The translations under genes and the position numbers were made by a program. Source: Agriotes lineatus (taxonomy: Eukaryota; Arthropoda; Insecta; Coleoptera; Elateridae). From it: 64,000 nucleotides of DNA. The stretch spans positions 1 to 64,000 of the forward strand of contig CALNHX010003568.1 in assembly GCA_940337035.1 (NCBI GenBank), written 5' to 3'. Position 1 is the stretch's first letter. Every line of letters starts with the position of its first letter. Positions 40,184 through 52,429 of the stretch are shown piece after piece. The notes beneath the pieces are model-generated. The model saw nothing but the letters and a program-made list of their open reading frames with translations, made no database searches and was not told the origin of the DNA.

Positions 40184-40919
40184 TAATGCACGTTTACTAG
40201 AAATGTGGCCATCAAGAATGTCGCTTATTAAATATATAAGTTCAGACATGTGGTGCACCAAAAATTTGATTTTCAAAAATATAGGCCTAGAAAAATGTTA
40301 TTTGAATGTCGCTCACTGAAAATTCGTTCCCAAAAATGTTACCTTTCACAGACTTGTTCTCAAAACAATTCGAGCAGAGATAAACCTCTTATGAAGCGCA
40401 CTCAAGAATGCCGCTTCCAAAAAAGGCTTTTGTTACAAATCTCGCCCTGAAAATATTGTGTTCAAAAATGTTATTCTCTAGACTATGGCTCATTAGAAAC
40501 ATTGTCTTGAATCTCAAGAATGTGGTTTACTTAAAAACTTATTTTCGAAAATGTCTTCTTCAAAAATATTGAGTTCAATAAGATCGCTTTCAAAAAACGT
40601 TACCTATTTGGACGCCGCACACTAAAAATGTTACTTTTAAAAATAACACCCAAAAATGTCGCCCTCGCGTTTGGTGAAGTCTCTCAGAAAAAAATTCATT
40701 AAAGTACGTAGCTCTTGTAAACGTCTTTCACGTTGAATCTATTTATTTATATTCATAACTATCTTTTTCAAAAATGTCGCTCGCTAAATGTGATGTCTTC
40801 AAAAATATTGCCTTTGAGAATATTACATTCAATAAAACATAGGTAGTCTCCAACATGTCCTTCTTAGGAACGTCCCTTCTACTGCTGTCGCTGAGAAAAA
40901 AATCTGGTGTGATACACTC

Positions 40920-41440
40920 ACACAACTTCCTTTTACAGTGATCTTATAATTAGCAAAAAATTAGATTTTGAGTTTTTAAGCATTTCTCAAAAATTTTAGA
41001 AAATTACAAATTCTACAAAAACCGTTACAAAATAGAGAGTTAGTTAAAGAGACAGACTTTCTCTAAAATTTTAAGCTGAATTAAAAAATGTAATAATATA
41101 CAGGGTGTTCTATTTACAACAGGAGTTAATAAAAAAAAATAGTAAAAAAAAACAAAAGACACCAATTTCGAGGAATTCGACTGGAAAATCACCTATTTCA
41201 CATCAATACACATTAAAAATGTAATAAAAATGTAAAGTTTGAAAAAATCGTTATAACCGCTTTTGAAAAAATCGAAAAAAAAACTGAAAAATTACAAGAG
41301 TAAACACCTACTTCCGGTTATGAGATTTTCTTCAAAAGCTTGCTGTCGAATATACAGAGTACACAAAACTTATATATGAAGTTTCAACGCCATATCTCTT
41401 TTCGTTTTTGAGATATTCTGTTCACAAGTACACAGACCTA
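40920..41440. mobile_element. Array-free insertion with tacagggtgttctattt motif
   Basis: The 15-bp motif stops here for about 500 bases. The segment contains tacagggtgttctatttac (41100) and tatctcttttcgtttttgag (about 41392-41411), phrases common at the ends of arthropod transposable elements. No reading frame and no defined ends. Confidence 0.4.
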
Positions 41441-42213
41441 CCAATGAACAAAAATATGTTTTTTGGGTTCAGGAGACTCTGAAACGTGAAGATCTGTTGA
41501 AAACTCAATTTCGAATGTTTGGGGTGAATCCAATACTTCCTTTATTGTAAAAGGAATTAAAAAATGGATTTTCACAAAAGTAGCTCTCATAAAGATCGAT
41601 CTGTATAAATTTGGCTTAAGAAATGTCACCTTGAAAAATGTCGCTCAAAAGTTTCTATTAGAGTATTCACTGTAAATATTGACTTAGAAATATGGCAATC
41701 ATTAATATCGCTAATGGAAAATATCACTCTTCCATTTTGCTCACTAAAATGCTGTTTAAAAGGGCTTATTACAAATACATTGTCTTTGAAAAATTACAGT
41801 TTCAAAAATATAGCTCTCATAAAGTGCTTCCATAAGATCCCTCTCGAAAAATATTCCGTCATAAAAATTGCTCCCAGAAAAGTGACCAAAAATTTTATTT
41901 CTAAAAATATTTCGCTCACTAAAAATATGACATTTAAAAATGCCTCGTTCAATAAGATCTATTGCTTAAAATGTTTTTAAAAATATTACCCGCAAGAATG
42001 TTGCTTACTAAAGATTCCATCTTCAGCAATTTCTTCCTCAAAAATGTCGCATCCAATAAGATCGCTCACGAAAATCTCTTCTTTATAAGTGTACCGATCA
42101 TAAATATCGCCCATTAAAAATGTTGTCTTTGTTGAAAGATATTCTTGACATTGCCTCTTCAAGAATATTGTTTAAAAACAACGCGTTCAATAAAGTGGCT
42201 TACAAAGTAGGTA

Positions 42214-42391
42214 TAGTATGATCAAAAATTATTTTCATCGAGTATGGCTATGTAATAGTTCTTAATTTATGAATTCAACTATAAGTCACTTAAGAATTTC
42301 AAGTTTGACATTTAAGTATAAACGTAGTTGCATTCATGAATTAGGAAAACTTCCTTAGCCAAACTAGATAAAAATTATTTTTGATCATACT
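42214..42391. mobile_element. Palindromic MITE, 178 bp
   Basis: Terminal inverted repeats agtatgatcaaaaattattt and aaaattatttttgatcatact. The interior also pairs (cttaatttatgaattcaact with agttgcattcatgaattagg). It is inserted in the 15-bp array. TA borders the left end and tta the right, so a TA-type target is possible. Confidence 0.75.
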
Positions 42392-44189
42392 TTATGTTAT
42401 ATTCAAAATGTGCTTTCAAAGTGTGGGGATCGGAATATCGCTTTCAATAATATCGCTTTTAATAATATCGCTATTAATAATATTCTTTACAATAAATATG
42501 CTATTCAAAAGTGTAGTTATTTTAAAGTTCGCGTACTAAAAGCAATGTCCCCTACTTAAATACCGCCTTCAAAAATTGTTCTTGCTGAAAATGTCATCTA
42601 CAATAGTTCAAGAAAGACTTTTTAATAGGGTCGCCTTCAAAGATGACATGGCCAATAAAATATTGTACCAAATAATATTGTCGTTCAAAAATGTAACTCA
42701 GATAATAAAGGTTGTTCACTAAAAATTTCTGCAAAAACATAACCCTCAAAAATGCCGTTCTACAAAACATCATTGTCTGAAATATCACCTTCAAAATGTA
42801 GCCTTTAAATATATTGCCCTCAAGATTCAGATGTTTTCTTTAAAAGCTTTAAGCTCAATAATGTGGTTTACCAAAACTCAAATTTTCAAAAATGTTGCCC
42901 ACTAGAATATCTCACTTCAATAAGATTGTCTTCGAAAAATATTATTTGAACGTCGTTCACTTAAAAGTTCGGTTTTAATAAAGGCGCCTTTAGAAAAGTC
43001 GTATACAAAAAATACCAAATTCAGAAATAGAGCACTAACAAAACTGTCGCCCTAAAGATTGTCACTAACCATAAAACGTCACAATCAAAACTATCACCTT
43101 CAAAATTGTTACTCTCAACAATGTCGTTTGTTGAAGATATTGTCTGCACACGTGTCACGCTCAGAAATGTAGTTCACCGAAAAGATCACTCTTTTGCTCT
43201 CACTGGTGTCGTCTCCTAGAAGATCGTTCAGGAGTAGAGCTCGAATAACATACACTCACTAAAAATGTCTTTCTCCAGAAGATCACTGAGCAGAAAACGT
43301 TACTATCGCAAATATTGCCCTAAAATTCCATCCTTAAAATTGTTACCCTTAAAATGTCCTTTATCGAAAATATTGCATTTAAAAAAGTGAATTACGAAAA
43401 ATCTAATTGTTAAGAATGTCGTCTTCGCAAATTCAGAGTTCAACAAAATTACCCTCGATAAATGTTATTTAAACGTCGCTCATCAATAATGTCGTTCTAA
43501 AAATGCTACCTTCAGAAAGACTGTTCACAAAAAACTCTCGCATTTAGAAGTAGAACTTCCATAACAAAAAAGATCGTCCCAAAAAAATTACACTTTTACA
43601 CATATCGCCCTCAAAATGTCGTCTTCAAAAGTATTATCTAGAAGAATGTCTTTAATTAAAGATAGCGCTCTTAAGAAAGGCAGGCTCAATAATGTAGTTT
43701 GCCAAGAATCTGATTTTAAAAAATTATGCTCTCAAAAGAATCAAATTTTATAGGATTATCCGGAAAATTTTATATTCAAGTGGCTCACTAAAAATGACAC
43801 TCTAGAAAGTGTTGCGTTCATGACATTACTCATGAAGAACATCGTCATCAAAGATGTTGCCCTAGCGTTCAATAAAATCGCTCTTCAGCATGGATTTTTA
43901 TTAAATATAGTTGCCTTCAAAAATATCTTCTTCAAAAATGTTCACTAAATATATTGCATTTTAAAATATCACCTGCAGTGAAACATGCCGTCTTAAACAA
44001 TGTCGCGCTGAAAAATATCACGCCTAGTGAGATCTTCCATGACAAATGTCTAAAAACATAGCCTCGTGAAAGTCGATCTTTATAAATTTTGCTAAAGAAA
44101 TGCCACTCTCAAGGATATCTATCGGCTCTGCATTGTTAAGACTTTTTGTGGAAAGTTTCATGTCTATAAAAGCCGCTCATTAAAAATTT

Positions 44190-45740
44190 CGTTTTCTACA
44201 GTACTGTTTGTGGCACCCTTAAACGAAGAGTAAACACCGCCCTGGCTACCTCAAACCTTCGGCAAAATATGACGTGAACAAGTACCAGGCAGCGGTTTTC
44301 AGTGCTACAAAATGCATATATTTATAATATAGAACAAAAAACAGGAGGGCGCCAGTCGTCATTCACAACAAACAAAGCAGATCTAGCTAACGGTTCACTC
44401 CACCACCTATCTTGGATGTCATATAGATTTAATAAACACTAAGAGATATCACAAATATTAAACATTAATAACATGTTTGGAAGGCTCAATAAATGTCAAA
44501 TAAGTAACAATGAAAACATTTAATTGAAGGTAAAAACCAGGTGTACGAACGCAGCAAAATTATATAACATAATGAATTTAGGATCAACCCTAAGAATACT
44601 GTATCAACCATAATAAATTTGGCAAAACAAAAATTTGTGACAATACCCTCCACACTGGAGGTTATTAAATCTATGAATTAAGGCAAACAACCTAGCAGTT
44701 GTGCTGATAATAGCAGCCCGATCGCAGACTATAATGAATCTACTAAACTGCAGTGTCTGAACTGAGTAGCCTTGCGATCGATCTTGCGCAAAAAAACTGC
44801 TACAGTAATCAGCAGACGCCCTGAGCGTTACTTCAGTAGAACTTTAATTACGGCCGCCAATGCGGCGGATAAAATAACCTAAAAGGTACTCTATTTGCTG
44901 AGTGATTGGTAACCAAAGGCCTTTGCCTATTAAAACATCGTTTAATTTAACGCAAGCTGAACCGCCTGTTCAGTCAACAAAATAAGTCCACTGAAAGTTG
45001 GCAAAAAATGCTTGTACGTACTGCGTAGGAAACTGGGGCGCTTCAACATAGCGCGCTAGGAGGAACGCTTTGCAACCTCCGCCGTGGATAGCTCCTCCAT
45101 GTTCCAGCGCGACCGGACGAACAATAACGCCTCAGCTCGCTGACCAGCCAAGATACAAGGAAATACATCCAGCAGGAAGGCCTCCTTTAACCAGCGAAGG
45201 TGCCCGCTTAGCTAATCTAGGAACGATATCCAGAAACTGAGGTATTTGGCGAAGGGTGCATAGACGCCGGCAAAAATGCTTCCAGCACGATTAATTCAGC
45301 ATGCGGAATGGTATCTCGGGCTCATCTCCACCTGGCAATGACGTCTAGAGGTGTGCAAGGTACAGCATTAAAGACCTTATGATCGTTAATAGGCCAACGT
45401 TTATCCGTGAGCTGGAAATTATGATCGCACATGAGATTGGTAGCGAAAATATCCTGCCACAGTCCACAGTTCAAATGAACGACATTATTACTCGAAGTTT
45501 GGATTTACGTAGACCTGATCCCTGTCAGCCACATAGTAGACTCCTAGTGACAACCTCACGAACCAAGTGCCAAACAGAAAAGCAACTCGTCTACCAAAAA
45601 TTCAACGACCTGCGTTGCTTATAACAAGATGTGCACACTCGAAATTGAAAATGTTCCTAACTACAGCGAGCTCGGAAATGAAGATGAAAGCTGCGTACTG
45701 ACCAGATAGACATGCGTACGCCAAAAATATAAAGGGCGCA
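44190..45740. mobile_element. GC-richer insertion in the 15-bp array, probably a retroelement remnant
   Basis: About 1.5 kb without array motifs and with balanced composition. The minus strand is open for about 50 codons at 44990-45150 (VALEHGGAIHGGGCKAF) and the + strand has an 81-codon frame (45379-45624); neither is recognised. gtgacaataccctccac at about 44638 recalls a retrotransposon leader. Class uncertain. Confidence 0.35.
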
Positions 45741-46880
45741 ATCTATTATAGAAACACCGAAAACATATAATGGGGTTTTACATGTTTCTTAAAGCACTAC
45801 TTTCAGATAAATAGCTAACAAAAAATCTCAAACTTAAAAATATAGTTTTCATAAAAATCACACATAAATAAGATATCATTCACGAAAAATATCAGATTCA
45901 AAGATACTGCGGGTTCACTAAAGGTGTCTTAACTAAAGATGACACCCTCACTTACATGTTCACCAAAAGACTTTTCTATAAAATAACTTTCAAAATATCA
46001 AGCTCCGTAAGATTTTCTACGAAAATAACACATGTTAAAAATATTGCTCCCATTAAAATCAGTAACAATGTCTTGAAAATAGTTCGCTCAAAAATGTCGC
46101 CCTCCCTGGAAAGGTCGCCCTCAAAAATATCGCATTCAATATGATGTAGCTCTCAGAAATCTCGCTTAGCAAAAACGTTGTCTTAAAGAATGTCGCCGTC
46201 AAGAATTCTACTGAACAAAAATCATATTTGAACATGTAGCTCTTAAAACGAAAAGCAAAAATGCTTTTTTCAAAAATTTGGTGTTTAGAAATACCGTTTT
46301 AAAACATTTTACTTTTAAGAATGTTAAAAATGGTGTTGACAAAATTTTACCTCCAATAATGTTGCTCGCTAAAAATGTCGTCTCCAATAGTATAGTCTCA
46401 AGAAAGTCAGTCACTAAAACTAAGGTTTTCAAAAATGTAAAGGTAGCTCAATAAATGTGTCTTCAAAAATGTCGCCTTCAACGGTAACACTTTTAGTAAA
46501 GAATATTATATTTAAAAATCTAGCTCTTATGATAGTCGTTCAGTACAAATGTTGCCTTTAAGTGCCTTCAATAACATTCTTTACGAAAAATGTCGTAGTA
46601 AAAAATATACCTATCTCAAAGTTTGCGCACTAAAAGTATCGCATTCATAAATCTCACCTTTACGAATGTCCCGTAGTGAGTAGACGCGTTCAAGAATGTT
46701 GCTTACTGAAAATGTCGTCTACAAGAATTCAGCCTCAGTTGTTTTTAAAAGCGTCGCCCTCAAAAATAAAGCAGTCACTAAAAAGCTCTCGAAATATGTC
46801 TTAACTATTAATAACATTTTCTCTGATAATAAGGGTCGTTCAGAATAATGTTTTCGTAAAAATATATAAGCTCCAAACAT

Positions 46881-48240
46881 ATCGTTAGTTAAAGAAGGTT
46901 ACCTCCAAAAACTTTATCTACGGATAATAAATTGTGTTGTAAAGTAGTAATTACAGAGTCGAAGTTTTTAATAACAATATTGGTTTCCAACATAGATACA
47001 ATACAAAAAAAAACTTTCGATTTCATTCTCAAATAACTAAATACATCTCCGCAGGTTCAGAGAGACACTTGAATGATACTTGGCCTATATGACAACGGAT
47101 CAACAATTCATCTTGCGCGACTGAAGGCTGTTCAAAACGAGTTCGTCAACTTTGATAACTTTAAAACGCCGATCGCTCGGACAGAAGTAGTCAAAATGCA
47201 TAAAACGAATAGTAAAATTAATGGTCCATTAAAGCATTATGCATTTTCCGCGTAACTATTTTTTACTTCGATCAAACAAGTTCACCTACCATCTCCTTCC
47301 ATAAACACAAACGTATCATAAACTTCAACACATCTTGTTTATTTTTGTTCACACTAGCGAGTAGATACTCGTAGATCGTGATAAATAACAATAGATGCTC
47401 TATAGAATGAACGACGCAAGATTCTCATTTAATTTCAGTAATAACAACATTATGGAAAAAAAACAAAAGAATTATTTAATTCTCTTTTGCTTTATATTTA
47501 ATATTGAAGGTTAGCTGTAGTATCTTGTACAAACAAATTATTTTAATTTCGAATGCTCGTGCAGGTTTTTTTTATTTAGCACAAATTAAAATTTAATATA
47601 AGGCGTCCCCGTCTTTTCCTAAAAGCCCTTTAAATTTAAGCGATAGAAGATCGATATCGCGAAAGTTTTCACAAAATATAGTAACTGGGACAACTTGACG
47701 CAGGCCGAAGGCTGTTAAAAATTTTATTAAAATTTGTTTGGTTTCCCGGCAAACACAATTTGAGCCTCTTAGTCTTCGTTTCGCAAATTTAAAAAGAGAA
47801 TATTTTAGAACTCATAAGAATGTGCTTTCCATTTAAACAGTAAACAGACGACTTGTTTGATTATTACTAGTACTAGTACAGAGACATCTCTGAAGTTTGA
47901 ATATTTCATAAGATTTATTATATGAAAGATTAGATTCATTCGTTGTTAACGCCTTCCTGAGGCCCAAATTATACAAATAGGGCGGTTTTGCTTCCTCAAA
48001 AGGGTCATTATGCTAAATTAGCTGTTAACATTGTTTGCCATTCACCAGTCTAACGGTTCAAATCTCAGCATTAGTATGCGCCTCCTAAATTGCCAAATCT
48101 GGGACCACCACGAATCTCACTATGGCAGCAGCCCAAATTTGCTTTTTAAACCATTAACTCGCACAAATTCCACACTACGTCTAAGCAGTGTCAAAATTTA
48201 ATACGTCCTCGACATTATATCCTACTGAATTTCGTTGGAT
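46881..48240. other. AT-rich intergenic DNA, nothing firmly recognised
   Basis: A 60-codon frame (47073-47255) has no known motif. 48000-48170 has a B-box-like ggttcaaatct but no A box. Confidence 0.3.
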
Positions 48241-48470
48241 ATAGTCCTTATTTTTCATAAAGCGCCGGCTGGCCGACATCTTCCTAGAATTGCAGAAATG
48301 TCGTACTCGGCTTTCGCAATTTCGGAATTAGGAAAATTAAAGCGAAAGTTCCCGTCGCTCCGAAACAGTAAAAGGTGAAATATGCTACGGGACACATTCC
48401 GCAATTTTTAGTCGAAGAACAAAGCATTTCCTCCAGACTTTGTCTTCAAGAGCCTGAAAGTTCAAATATG
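48240..48470. promoter_or_regulatory. GC-balanced intergenic block of unknown role
   Basis: Repeat-free, less AT-rich than its surroundings, without an open frame. It could be a conserved non-coding block. The following 48471-49599 is A-rich on the + strand with decayed, unassignable sequence and T-rich minus-strand frames. Confidence 0.2.
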
Positions 48471-49599
48471 GTGATTGGTAGTAATATTTAATTAGTGCGG
48501 GGTTTTTTCATACAAATTTTCCACGACTATAAAATAATTTTTCTCACAGGTTACGGGAAAAGTCTGGTGCAACAATTTCAATTCTTATCTAGTGCGCGTG
48601 GTATGTGATGAATGTATTTCTGCAACAATTTCATACCTATAATTCATATGTGAAGCTGTCGTTTCAGAATATTATTTATTAAAATGGTGTTAATACAAGC
48701 CGCTCTACAAGACTATATTGGTTGTCAAATTGGGGAAGCAGGAAGGGTTGAAAATACAGTAAATACTGATAATCCGAAAACAAATCTTAAACGGAAACGA
48801 TAATCCAGATTTGTGAAGTTATGAAGGGGTCGCTAAGAAAACTGAGCCAAAAAGTAAAACTAGCATATCGAAGCATTTTAAAAGAAAATATAAAAAGTTG
48901 GACTAGTCAAAATATTAATGCCAACATTTAATGCAGCACAAAAAGTAAACATGATTGAAATCAATGACAAAACATGCAAAATCGACGCATTGTCGGAAGA
49001 CAGCATCAAATCTCTGTACAAAAATTGATTGTAAACAACTAAAAAAATAAGGTAAAATAAAGAGTCATACGAACATATTAAAGAAAACATGCACCAATCC
49101 GAAAGAAAGGCATTAGAGCAAACACGAACAAGAAAAATATAAAAAAATTGGTGAACCGATAAGTTAAGACTGAAAATAGGAAATGTGAAACTATTGTTTT
49201 AAGACAAAGCAGCTTGAATACAAATATGCAAGAACAAGATTTATGTAGAAGACCTTAGATGACAAGATTAGGCAGTGAGAAATGAAATGGCAAAAAATTA
49301 ACAGATATATAAGGGGAAGAATAACAGAAGAAGGCTGGAAATTTATAGGAAGTATAAAAAATAATGCAACAACAAGACACATTTCTACATAAAAACGAAA
49401 TGTGTCGACAATATCTCAAAAATAATAATAATAGTAATAGCTTTAATTCCTATAACAACATAATTTTAAAATATTTTATAAAGTAATAACAAAATTTAAA
49501 ACATATTTGTACAACAGAAAAATAATCTTAACAAATAAAAATCAATAGACAAGCCATAGACGACCTCACAAACATTAAAAGAAGATATAACTATAAAAT

Positions 49600-49988
49600 C
49601 ACAACAAAATGTATTATGATTTGGCTGAAAAATTGTATATACTGTAAAGCAGGTAGGTTGTTAACCTTAACACAATGTTGTTCCCCAAATTTAATCAGTT
49701 TTATATTCATTAACCACGTTAGATGAGTAGAGAAGATCACATAGTTTGAATGAAAAATATAATTAGGTGTCGTTGGCATACTGATAGCAAGAACAATGCT
49801 TAAAGTAGCAGTGCAAAGAACCGTCGAGTACTATATAGCATAGAGTAAGGGATCAATTATTGAACCTTAAGGTGCCCCACTTTCAATACTACAAAGGTTA
49901 GATTTATTATTTTCCAGAACACACTCTTTTATATTTTCTGAATATTTTTCAATAGTCAAATTCAAACTGATGTAGAATTATAATGGTA
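49600..49988 (-). pseudogene. LINE reverse transcriptase, 3' part of a split copy
   Basis: On the minus strand 49842-49886 reads SGAP, a stop in place of Gln, then GSIIDPLLYAI: the conserved GxPQGSxxGPLLF block. Upstream of it on the minus strand, LENNKSNLCSIE fits the preceding region. It continues the reverse transcriptase at 51105-51445. Confidence 0.7.
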
Positions 49989-50605
49989 AGTTCTTCCGGG
50001 TTATGCCATGGTCGTCGATTTAAACTTGACTTTTCGTTGCTCTTGCTGTTAGCTCCTTCAAAAGTTTTATAAAGACTGCTGTTGATGTTTTCTGCCGGTT
50101 ATACACCGAGGAGTCGTTACGATTGGCTACTCATGTATAGATCTTGTTACGTTAATGGGACTTGACGTTTTTCTGCTTTGTTGCTCACGTGAAACCTGTT
50201 TATGGTTTGATTGGTATTGCAGAGCTACCTTCCATGTGGTATTAAGTCGGTAGCCGTCATCTCGATTGAAATTGTTTGGATTTTTAATAATTTCTAGGGA
50301 TACCCGAATAACACGAAGGAAGTACCTTTTAGTCCTGGCGAGTATGTTTACGAATTCGTAATATATTCTGTGGTCCCCTGGTTCTAATAAGTGTTCTGCG
50401 ATGGCTGACTTTTGTGTGTTTCAAAGTCTTGCGTGGCTGTAGTGTTCTTTTATTCGACATTGATATTTCTTCCCGTTTGTCCAATGTACGATTTGCCACA
50501 AGTAAATTGGACCTGGTAAAAGCCTTCTGTGTGGGCAAAGAATCTTTGCTGGTGGGGATCAATTGTTCCACCTTTCTTATTGTACCGTAGTGGACCCCGA
50601 TGTTT
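49989..50605 (-). pseudogene. Penelope-like element fragment with GIY-YIG endonuclease remnant, copy A
   Basis: The minus strand reads CGKSYIGQTGRNINVE at about 50463-50512, the YIG half of a GIY-YIG endonuclease, then (with frame breaks) LEPGDHRIYYEFVNI and KRYFLRVIRVSLEIIKNPNN. GIY-YIG plus this tail is typical of Penelope-like elements. It is the inverted partner of copy B, roughly 75-85 percent identical by eye. Confidence 0.65.
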
Positions 50606-51104
50606 TTCTTATCTTACGTCGGACAAACGCAAAGAAACACCCAATATCAAATAAGAGAACAACCAGATCCACACACGACTTGGAAACACACAAAATTCAG
50701 CCACCGCTGAACACTTATTAGAACCAGGGAATCACAGAATATATTACGAATCCGTGAACATACTCGCCAGGACTAAAAAATACTTTCCCCGTGTTATTCG
50801 GGTATCCCTAAAAATTATTAAAAATCCAAACAATTTCAATAGAGTAGACGGCTACCGACTTAGTAACACATGGAAAGTAGCTCTCCAAAAACAATCAAAC
50901 CATAAATAGGTTTCACCAATAACATACAAGATCTACAGCAGCCAACCGTAACGACTTCTCAGTATATAACCAAGAGCAGAAGGCACCAACATCAATCTAT
51001 AGAAAACTTCTGAAGAAGCTGACAGCATGAGCGGCGAAACGTCATGTTTAAATTGACGGTTACAGCATAACTCGGAAGAACCTATCATTATGGACAACGA
51101 CCGT
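50606..51104 (+). pseudogene. Penelope-like element fragment, copy B (head-to-head with copy A)
   Basis: The + strand reads YVGQTQRN at 50612-50635, then HLLEPGNHRIYYESVNILAR and KKYFPRVIRVSLKIIKNPNN, and ends with gagcggcgaaacgtcatg and tcggaagaacctatcattat. The same end sequence, inverted, closes copy A at about 49990-50060. Confidence 0.65.
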
Positions 51105-51445
51105 GAAAACCTGCATTCGACGAATGTAGCATTTCTAGTAATATATTGTGATGAATGGTATTTCAGGCTTTAGAAATATGAAGCAAAGCCGATGCGGCAT
51201 GATATCCTTTATGTATGGCATCAATCATATCATCGTTTACCTTTAGCAAATCTGTAACACACCTACAGTTTTCACAAAAGCCAGACTTGATATTAAGTTA
51301 TGAGCATCTAGAAAAGTTCGAATTTGACTATACATAATTCTATTTGGGCAGTATGTAATATGCCAGACAACCCGTTGTGTTGGTGACTTGTGTGAATATA
51401 ACGCTTTTGGCGGAATTATATGAGAGAGGTTTTGAAGTGCCAATC
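51105..51445 (-). pseudogene. LINE reverse transcriptase, 5' part of a split copy
   Basis: On the minus strand the frames read RTFLDAHNLISS, then CVTDLLKVNDDMIDAIHKGY and HAASALLHISKA.NTIHHNIL, matching the LINE block around LLDLSKAFDTIDH (Asp replaced by His). The next conserved block appears only at 49842-49886, beyond the Penelope-like pair. Confidence 0.7.
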
Positions 51446-52429
51446 CTAAAGAGCAGCTGTAATTAGTCGTCGATTTCGGCGAGGACTCTCATGCTGTGAC
51501 CATTTTTTAGAAATTCATCTCCCACTTTCGTTCCACCCACCAGCGAATTATGCTGCCTATTTTCTTCTGCAAGATTCCTGGTTTAAGGCGAGACGTTTCA
51601 GCTGCATCAACCAACCGCTTCACCGGACATTATCAGGTATTGTGAAATAGGTGATGCAGTGAATTTTAAATCATACAGTATAATGCACCGTTTCCGACGT
51701 TATATGACGTAATTAGATTTTTGCGACAGCAAAATTTAGAACGGATACGCGTAACCTATATTCATTGTAAGCGTAGTTATTTTCAGCCGCCTTGTTCAGA
51801 TTTTTGTCTGTTTACTACTGCTAATCCCACGTTAAGTGTATACATGCATTTTTGATAATAGATTCAATTCGATTCTAAATCCTGTGTCTTTTATTTGTGA
51901 TATTTGTATGCATGTTTATTTACATGTGCTATTCTGTTCTTTGGTGTATGTTGATTTTAAGGTGTCTCGATGGATGCAATGAGAATAACAAAGGTAGGTT
52001 TAAAAACACACAGGCTGTGACTTCTTAAAAGAGCGCCGAAGTGAAGGAACTGCTCTTCGATTTCAGATTTCGACGAGGGCAGTTCATTTAGTCTATACCC
52101 CAAAAACCGTGGTCCATATTTTTCCCTTTTTATTTTGGTTGCAACCAACACTATTGTGACGGCATCTCGCCCTAAGCAACGGCGCGCGCGGCGTGTAGAA
52201 CCAAAGCCCCTTCCACTGAGTTTTAATCGGTCAACTCCCTGTTACAGTACATTTGAGGTATAATTAGGGTGAGCTTTGACTAGTGTGTATTAAAGTGCCT
52301 TAACGGTCAATTTAAACTATTCCCGATTAAGTGTCTATCCGAAAGTGGGGCCTTTAAGGTGGTAAGTATCGTTTTATACTGTAACAGTATAAGTATCCAC
52401 AACACCCTAATGAAAAGTATATTAACGTC
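51446..52429. other. Unassigned intergenic DNA
   Basis: A 64-codon minus frame (51957-52151) reads like protein (KIKREKYGPRFLGYRLNELP) but has no motif that I recognise and no adjoining exon. A GC-rich patch follows at 52160-52210. Confidence 0.3.

Larger units (their letters stand above)
37190..46880. repeat. Decayed 15-bp-period minisatellite array (pentapeptide-like on the minus strand)
   Basis: The unit is about ATGTCGCTCACCAAA on the + strand. Reading unit by unit at 39088-39260 and 39620-39760, most steps are exactly 15 bases. On the minus strand the unit reads V-S-D-I-F; surviving frames (37676-37897, 38648-38830, 39547-39741, 39757-39948) keep a hydrophobic residue every fifth position (for example FESNFINLHISETDNFEIEF). 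A looser higher-order period of about 300-500 bp is marked by ggtatttgaacgtcgctcac and gatattgtcttcaaaagcg. About 500 units remain after removing insertions at 39917-40183, 40920-41440, 42214-42391 and 44190-45740. Start codons are not meaningful here. Confidence 0.8.

Noticed and set aside
37190..46880. CRISPR-like array
   Set aside because: Short regular repeats, but there are no conserved repeats with unique spacers, and the DNA is eukaryotic; it is a minisatellite.
48000..48170. Third SINE
   Set aside because: ggttcaaatct looks like a B box, but no A box and no tail were found.
49191..49382. Hydrophobic minus-strand frames at 48.9-49.8 kb as membrane proteins
   Set aside because: They arise from an A-rich + strand (T-rich minus codons give Phe, Leu and Ile) and carry no consistent frame.
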